Assembly (NCBI GenBank): GCA_963814985.1
Contig: CAWFFV010000036.1
Span: forward strand, 1-9,582
Origin: CAWFFV01 sp963814985
Lineage (GTDB): Bacteria; Chloroflexota; Ktedonobacteria; Ktedonobacterales; Ktedonobacteraceae
Reading direction: 5' to 3'
Length of the DNA: 9,582 nucleotides
Below are positions 6,021-9,582 of this stretch, in pieces (the first letter of the stretch is position 1; each line of letters starts with the position of its first letter). Under the pieces are notes generated by a model, which was not told the DNA's origin, made no database searches, and saw only the letters and a program-made list of their open reading frames with translations. Made by a program: the position numbers and the translations under genes.

Positions 6021-6049
6021 TTGACAAATATCGCATCTATGTGTAAAAT
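6021..6049 (+). promoter_or_regulatory. Consensus sigma-70-type promoter
   Basis: TTGACA (6021-6026), a 17-bp spacer and TAAAAT (6044-6049) form a near-ideal housekeeping promoter. The predicted start at about 6056 gives a leader of about 180 nt before ATG 6235. The leader holds the small stem ATGCTT/AAGCAT around 6070-6087. Confidence 0.75.
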
Positions 6050-6234
6050 GCATATAAGTGTTAATTAATGATGCTTGTCAGTAAGCATAGACACAGTTCG
6101 AAGCATAGAGATGTATATTGATAACCTATTGGGCAGAAAGAGACATTTGAGTCGAAAGTTGCTCAAGCACAAAACCACATGAGCAATATCATGTGTCTGA
6201 AACAAGGGCCAGGCAAAAAGGAAAGGAAATAACA

Positions 6235-6564
6235 ATGATCAACAACACGATCAACGACGCGACATGGAGTCTGACAAAGTCTTTCCAGGAAGCAAATCAG
6301 GCAATCACAGACAATGCTGTTGCGATACAAGAACAGAATGTACACTTAGCCCAAAGTATTTTCGTCAAAGGAATCGAAGTACTCAAGAAGAATACCCTGA
6401 GCACCCGTACCTTAACCAGGGAATTAGTTGAGCAAACCGAGAAACAACAAGCTGCTCTTCAGGCATTAGCCCATGAGGCTGTAGATGCATATGTAGAGTT
6501 CCTCTATGCCCCACTCTCTTACTACAAAGAAGCCGTCGAATTTGCAGAGACGGCGGCTAAGTAA
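6235..6564 (+). CDS. Small helical, phasin-like protein
   Basis: A 109-residue, almost wholly helical protein: an amphipathic helix at about 8-30 (WSLTKSFQEANQAITDNAVA), a second with many Gln/Val/Leu positions (QNVHLAQSIFVKGIEVL), a third (TRELVEQTEKQQAALQALA) and a C-terminal segment VEFLYAPLSYYKEAVEF. There are no cysteines, signal peptide or membrane span. Length, composition and helix pattern resemble phasins, which coat polyhydroxyalkanoate granules, but no diagnostic motif is visible, so this is a weak call. The start ATG 6235 is chosen because AAAGGA (6222-6227) lies 7 bp upstream. A longer in-frame GTG start (6193) lacks a ribosome site. A strong promoter lies 180 bp upstream, suggesting abundant expression. 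The alternative is a generic coiled-coil protein. Confidence 0.7.
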   Translation: MINNTINDATWSLTKSFQEANQAITDNAVAIQEQNVHLAQSIFVKGIEVLKKNTLSTRTLTRELVEQTEKQQAALQALAHEAVDAYVEFLYAPLSYYKEAVEFAETAAK

Positions 6565-6573
6565 AGTAACCGT

Positions 6574-6619
6574 CTGCAATGCTTTTGTATGGAACCCTCA
6601 TCATGTGAAAGCATTGCAG
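6574..6619. terminator. Hairpin between convergent genes, likely bidirectional terminator
   Basis: CTGCAATGCTTT (6574-6585) and AAAGCATTGCAG (6608-6619) form a perfect 12-bp stem with a 22-base loop. It lies 10 bp after the phasin-like gene and 17 bp after the stop of the convergent dimethylformamidase-like gene. T-runs are poor on both sides, so efficiency is uncertain. Confidence 0.5.
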
Positions 6620-6636
6620 TTGATGTCTCACTTTGT

Positions 6637-8250
6637 CTAATGTGATGTATGACGAACAGCCAGCTCATTCATCACATTTGCCGGTAATTTTGCCATGCCA
6701 GGTACAATCAGGCTCTTCCCAGTGCAGGAGCTATCCGTATGAAGTCGATAATTATCAAGGCTGATAGCCCAGTAGATAGAGCCTGTAGCAAAAACGAAGG
6801 CACCTGATGGAGCAATATAATAGGTAGTATTGCTGAAGTCGGGCTTATTGTCATTAGTTACGGTAGGAGACATACCTATAACCTGTAACCCTGAGGGCGT
6901 AGATCCATTATCGAAGACGCGATCCCACTCATACCCCACAAAGTCACAACCATACTGCGCGCCCCATCTCAGGTCAGTTCCACTCAAAAGAGTGCTTTTT
7001 GTCTGGGAACTAACCTGCCATGAAAAGCCCCACTGTTGATGGGTCAGATTAGAATACATGATACCGATCAAAGCATTTTCAGGACGGTGAAGCACTGGAT
7101 CACGCCAGAGGGCTGTTACACGAGTATTATCCTTACCATAGAACGGATCTGCCGCAAGTGTACCATCGTCCGATGACACTTTATAACAGGTAATAGTTCT
7201 ATTCGGCTTACCAGCACTATCTGGCCCAAAACGCATCTGCCAATAGGCTGTATCCGCTCCCAAAAAAGCCAGGTTCACACCCTGATCACGCGCATATTCT
7301 ACGCCATCACGCATCTCTTTGGTCCAATATTCATCATGGCCAATTGAGAGATAGGCCCGGTGTTGTAGTAACTGTCCAGGATTTGTATGTAAATCGACAC
7401 TACTGATATATGATAGATCATAGCCCTGACTCTCCATCCAACAAATCGCATTTATCTCATACACAAGTACCTGACTCGCCCCCTGTCCTGAGGTATAGGG
7501 TCGGTCAAACGATACTTCCTGACCTCGTGGTAGGGCAGCCTTTTCTCCTATATGGGCACTGCTATCCGCATCGTAGAGGCTGACTCCTCCCCAGTCATTG
7601 TATGCAGCATAGGTTGTATCAGCGGTGCAGACCACATATTGTGAGTGTGCATTGCCAAGAACATCAAACGGTACATAGGTTTCTAAGCCATGCTGCTGCT
7701 CCGTAAATTTAGCCAGGTAGACACCCGTCACCCAGTCAGGTGGCACCTCGATCGTATAGGAAGGTTGCCAATTTGCCTCAACAAGGCCCACCTTGCTGTT
7801 TATACGGCATGAATGACAATCAACTAAGGTTTGTGTATCCAGGTTATAATAACCTTGTGCATGCCCTGTTAAGGTCACCGTCAAGGCCATCAATCTCCCA
7901 CCACTTCCACCATACCAGCCCATTCGGTAAATATCTACTGAATAGCGTACACCTTCATACTCCGTACTGACATAGAACGTTATCGTTTTTCCTACCGATA
8001 CAGAAGTTGCATCTGCGTAAGCCTGTATTTGTATGGACGCCTCTCTCTGTACAGGAATTTTCCATTTACTCGTACCTGATTGGGCATTCTCACTCATAAT
8101 CACATTACTTGTCGTCTTCGTTGCCTGCGTACTCAATCGAGGAAGACTATTTGCATGCGAAAGCAGCAAACCTGGGGCAAAGAGCACAACCATTACACTT
8201 CCAACCAACACAAAGATCACCACAGTGATCATCACACTCCACTGTCTCAC
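6637..8250 (-). CDS. Exported N,N-dimethylformamidase beta-subunit-like protein
   Basis: A 537-residue protein with one N-terminal hydrophobic segment after VRQWS (about residues 7-24), so exported or membrane-anchored. An N-terminal beta domain contains the family motif YRMGWYGGSGGR. The large domain follows with AYNDWGGVSLYD, VSFDRPYTSG, ESQGYDLSYISSVDLH and SIGHDEYWTKEMRDG, then NLAFLGADTAYWQMRF. These match the DMFA2_C family, named after the large subunit of dimethylformamidase. That enzyme binds iron through two Tyr and one Glu; the HDE motif (codon of His at 7336-7338) is kept and offers the Glu. Most exported relatives have unknown substrates, so amidase activity is not claimed. The start GTG 8250 is preferred because GGAGG lies 5 bp upstream (8255-8259). 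An upstream ATG at 8319 would add 23 residues but has no ribosome site. Confidence 0.82.
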   Translation of the reverse strand: MRQWSVMITVVIFVLVGSVMVVLFAPGLLLSHANSLPRLSTQATKTTSNVIMSENAQSGTSKWKIPVQREASIQIQAYADATSVSVGKTITFYVSTEYEGVRYSVDIYRMGWYGGSGGRLMALTVTLTGHAQGYYNLDTQTLVDCHSCRINSKVGLVEANWQPSYTIEVPPDWVTGVYLAKFTEQQHGLETYVPFDVLGNAHSQYVVCTADTTYAAYNDWGGVSLYDADSSAHIGEKAALPRGQEVSFDRPYTSGQGASQVLVYEINAICWMESQGYDLSYISSVDLHTNPGQLLQHRAYLSIGHDEYWTKEMRDGVEYARDQGVNLAFLGADTAYWQMRFGPDSAGKPNRTITCYKVSSDDGTLAADPFYGKDNTRVTALWRDPVLHRPENALIGIMYSNLTHQQWGFSWQVSSQTKSTLLSGTDLRWGAQYGCDFVGYEWDRVFDNGSTPSGLQVIGMSPTVTNDNKPDFSNTTYYIAPSGAFVFATGSIYWAISLDNYRLHTDSSCTGKSLIVPGMAKLPANVMNELAVRHTSH

Positions 8251-8369
8251 GCTACCTCCAAAATAAGACCAGGATTTAAACACACCTGAACAGTTACTAT
8301 TATTAACGCAAATGGTCATCTATAGTATGCTTTGCTAGTATTAAAATACCATTATTTCTTATTCATATT

Positions 8370-8399
8370 TATATATTTAAAATTTGAGATACAGTTCAA
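8370..8399 (-). promoter_or_regulatory. Possible promoter of the dimethylformamidase-like gene
   Basis: On the minus strand TTGAAC (8394-8399) and TATATA (8370-8375) are 18 bp apart within a very AT-rich stretch (8332-8400). The high AT content makes a chance match likely, and other -10-like hexamers occur nearby. Confidence 0.3.
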
Positions 8400-8404
8400 A
8401 ATTT

Positions 8405-8532
8405 CTCAACGCCTATGGCGCTTCGCAAGATCATTTGTCTGGGTGTGGCAGGTTTGCGACGCGAACCCGCCACACCCAGACAAAACTCAGAGCTTGCCAC
8501 CTGCAGTGGCGAGCAGATCTGAGTAGTTACTC
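8405..8532 (-). repeat. Structured repeat element B, inverted copy of the 4072-4600 family
   Basis: Read on the minus strand this shows the same order of parts as element A: the outer end GAGTAACTACTCAGATCTGC; CTGCAGGTGGC...GCTCT...GTTTT; a 24-bp hairpin (8434-8457 with 8461-8484, loop GAC, one wobble and one mismatch); then GCGAAGCGCCATAGGCGTTG. The hairpin arms differ in sequence from those of element A but remain self-complementary. It begins right after the hydrolase stop codon and lies between the two minus-strand genes. Confidence 0.75.
8482..8523 (-). terminator. Intrinsic terminator after the glycoside hydrolase fragment
   Basis: On the minus strand CTCAGA (8518-8523) pairs with TCTGAG (8486-8491) and the inner GCCAC with GTGGC (8496-8510), followed directly by TTTTG. 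It starts 10 bp past the TAA of the hydrolase frame. The hairpin is part of repeat element B, so the repeat supplies the terminator. Confidence 0.65.
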
Positions 8533-9483
8533 TTAAATTTTCAGCAGAGCAATACCGGACGGCCCCTTGAGTACGAAGGGCTGAGTGATAGTATTGCCAT
8601 ACAAATCCTTATAGACACCAGTGGGAAGTGTAACAGTAAACGACGCTGACGAAGAAGGATTTACAATAGTTTTTCCGTTAGAAAAATCTCTCATGTAGAC
8701 ATTCTGAGATTGATACATATCACTGGTGGGATGGCCTACTTTTGCAGTATACTCAGGAATGAGGTTAAGGTAACCATAATTTGATCCACTATTCGAACTT
8801 CTTGCAATGTAGACATAGCTGTGAGATCCCTTTACCAGAAGGTAATTTGCTACCACCCACTGTTTCTGCTCCTGGGTTAAATTCTGATAATCAAAGCTAA
8901 AGACCAGGAGTTGCCCTTTCTCCTGTGCTGCAATATCACGAGAAAAACCTGCCTCCAGTTGCCAGTTAGCATCAGTGGTATAGCCATTTGGACCATAAGT
9001 ATACGCACCTTCACTAAACGCGAGGTCCGTATAAGGAAGTAGTTGTTCGTTGAATGCAAGTGACTGCGAGGTGACACCTCCGTTGTCAGGACAGAAATTC
9101 ATTTCCATTGTTGCTGCGGCTTGATTGTTATGAATAACACCATACATAAATTTTGCCCAATTTACGATAGTGTTAGTATACGCGGGTCCATGAATGCTCT
9201 GGGCATCTCCATACAGATACTTCCACACCTTCGAACCTTGCAAATCAGTCGTCCAGATACCACAACGACCCTGCGATGCCGTGTTATCCAGGTTGACATT
9301 ATCAAAAGCAATACCATCATACCCATGAGCAAAAGCTGGATGAATCCAGGTTTGCACCATAAATTGCAGCACAGAAGGATTGGTAATATCCAGAGGTACA
9401 TTGGGATCTCCAAATTCATAGGCAAGAGTTTTCTCGTCGCAAAGGTAAACCAGCCAATCTGGATGATGAGCCTGAAACCAACT
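8533..9483 (-). pseudogene. GHL15-like glycoside hydrolase, N-terminal part missing or out of frame
   Basis: 316 codons are open from 9483 to the TAA at 8533. The translation starts SWFQAHHPDWLVYLCDE and runs through VPLDITNPSVLQFM, HGYDGIAFDNVNLDN (Asp, a likely catalytic-side residue of a TIM barrel), MEMNFCPDNGG and DLAFSEGAYTYG (a likely catalytic Glu). It ends with a small beta domain (YMRDFSNGKTIVNPS ... FVLKGPSGIALLKI). This pattern fits the GHL15/putative polysaccharide-hydrolase barrels. Immediately upstream are in-frame TGA (9487-9489) and TAG (9484-9486), and no signal peptide or first barrel strands are present. Family homology clearly extends upstream of the first in-frame GTG (9372), so a start there would cut the barrel. 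It is either truncated or frameshifted near 9485-9490; the rest may lie beyond the window. Confidence 0.72.
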
Positions 9484-9489
9484 CTATCA

Positions 9490-9582
9490 TAATAGACGGG
9501 GAAAGCGTGTTGCCTGGATATCCCCCTGCTCGATCAAATTTGGAGTAAAACGACTTATGAATTGTATGAGGATATCCAGGTG
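9490..9582. other. Window-edge sequence upstream of the broken hydrolase, with inverted repeat
   Basis: CCTGGATATCC (9513-9523) and GGATATCCAGG (9570-9580) form an 11-bp inverted repeat. Two minus-strand frames are open through the window edge: one in frame with the hydrolase (ending LIEQGDIQATRFPRLL then TGA TAG), the other reading GGYPGNTLSPSIMIEL. Neither is recognised. The second could be the hydrolase's own upstream part with a base lost; the first could be foreign sequence. Both GGATATCC copies would encode GYP in the second frame, so the repeat may be a coding coincidence. Confidence 0.4.

Overview
The window looks like a chromosomal segment from a Chloroflexota bacterium, most likely of the Ktedonobacteria type. 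This is an inference from gene content: an F420-type luciferase-like oxidoreductase, secreted proteins with Pro/Thr linkers, a secreted dimethylformamidase-like protein, a GHL15-like glycosidase, and many palindromic repeats between genes. No rRNA, tRNA, CRISPR array or intact transposase is visible.

Positions 1-2650 (+ strand) hold a compact redox cluster. A MerR regulator of the AdhR/NmlR type sits behind a textbook MerR promoter (19-bp spacer filled by an 18-bp perfect palindrome). It is followed 32 bp later by a zinc alcohol dehydrogenase and 85 bp after that by an F420-dependent oxidoreductase. The likely theme is detoxification of aldehydes or other electrophiles, with the regulator controlling itself and the dehydrogenase.

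Positions 2651-4764 are dominated by repeats. They contain a 265-bp MITE-like palindromic element, a secreted lectin-like protein with a Pro/Thr linker (3252-4061), a tandem array of 74-bp units ending in a 26-bp perfect hairpin (4072-4600), and a 45-bp hairpin (4630-4674) whose ends resemble those of the 265-bp element. A second, inverted copy of the array's parent element lies at about 8405-8532. The two copies differ in sequence but keep the same hairpins.

Positions 4765-6564 carry an acetate/succinate transporter gene (SatP/GPR1/FUN34/YaaH family, - strand) broken by one extra base in a homopolymer. It has a strong promoter, an operator-like inverted repeat at +1 and a long leader. Next come a 69-residue unknown protein and a small helical phasin-like protein (both +), the latter with its own consensus promoter.

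Positions 6574-9582 (- strand) encode a secreted or membrane-anchored dimethylformamidase-beta-like protein and a GHL15-like glycoside hydrolase. The hydrolase reading frame lacks its N-terminal part because two stop codons lie just upstream, so it is truncated or frameshifted. The strongest unexplained signals are the structured repeat family, the two damaged genes and the leader/operator arrangements.
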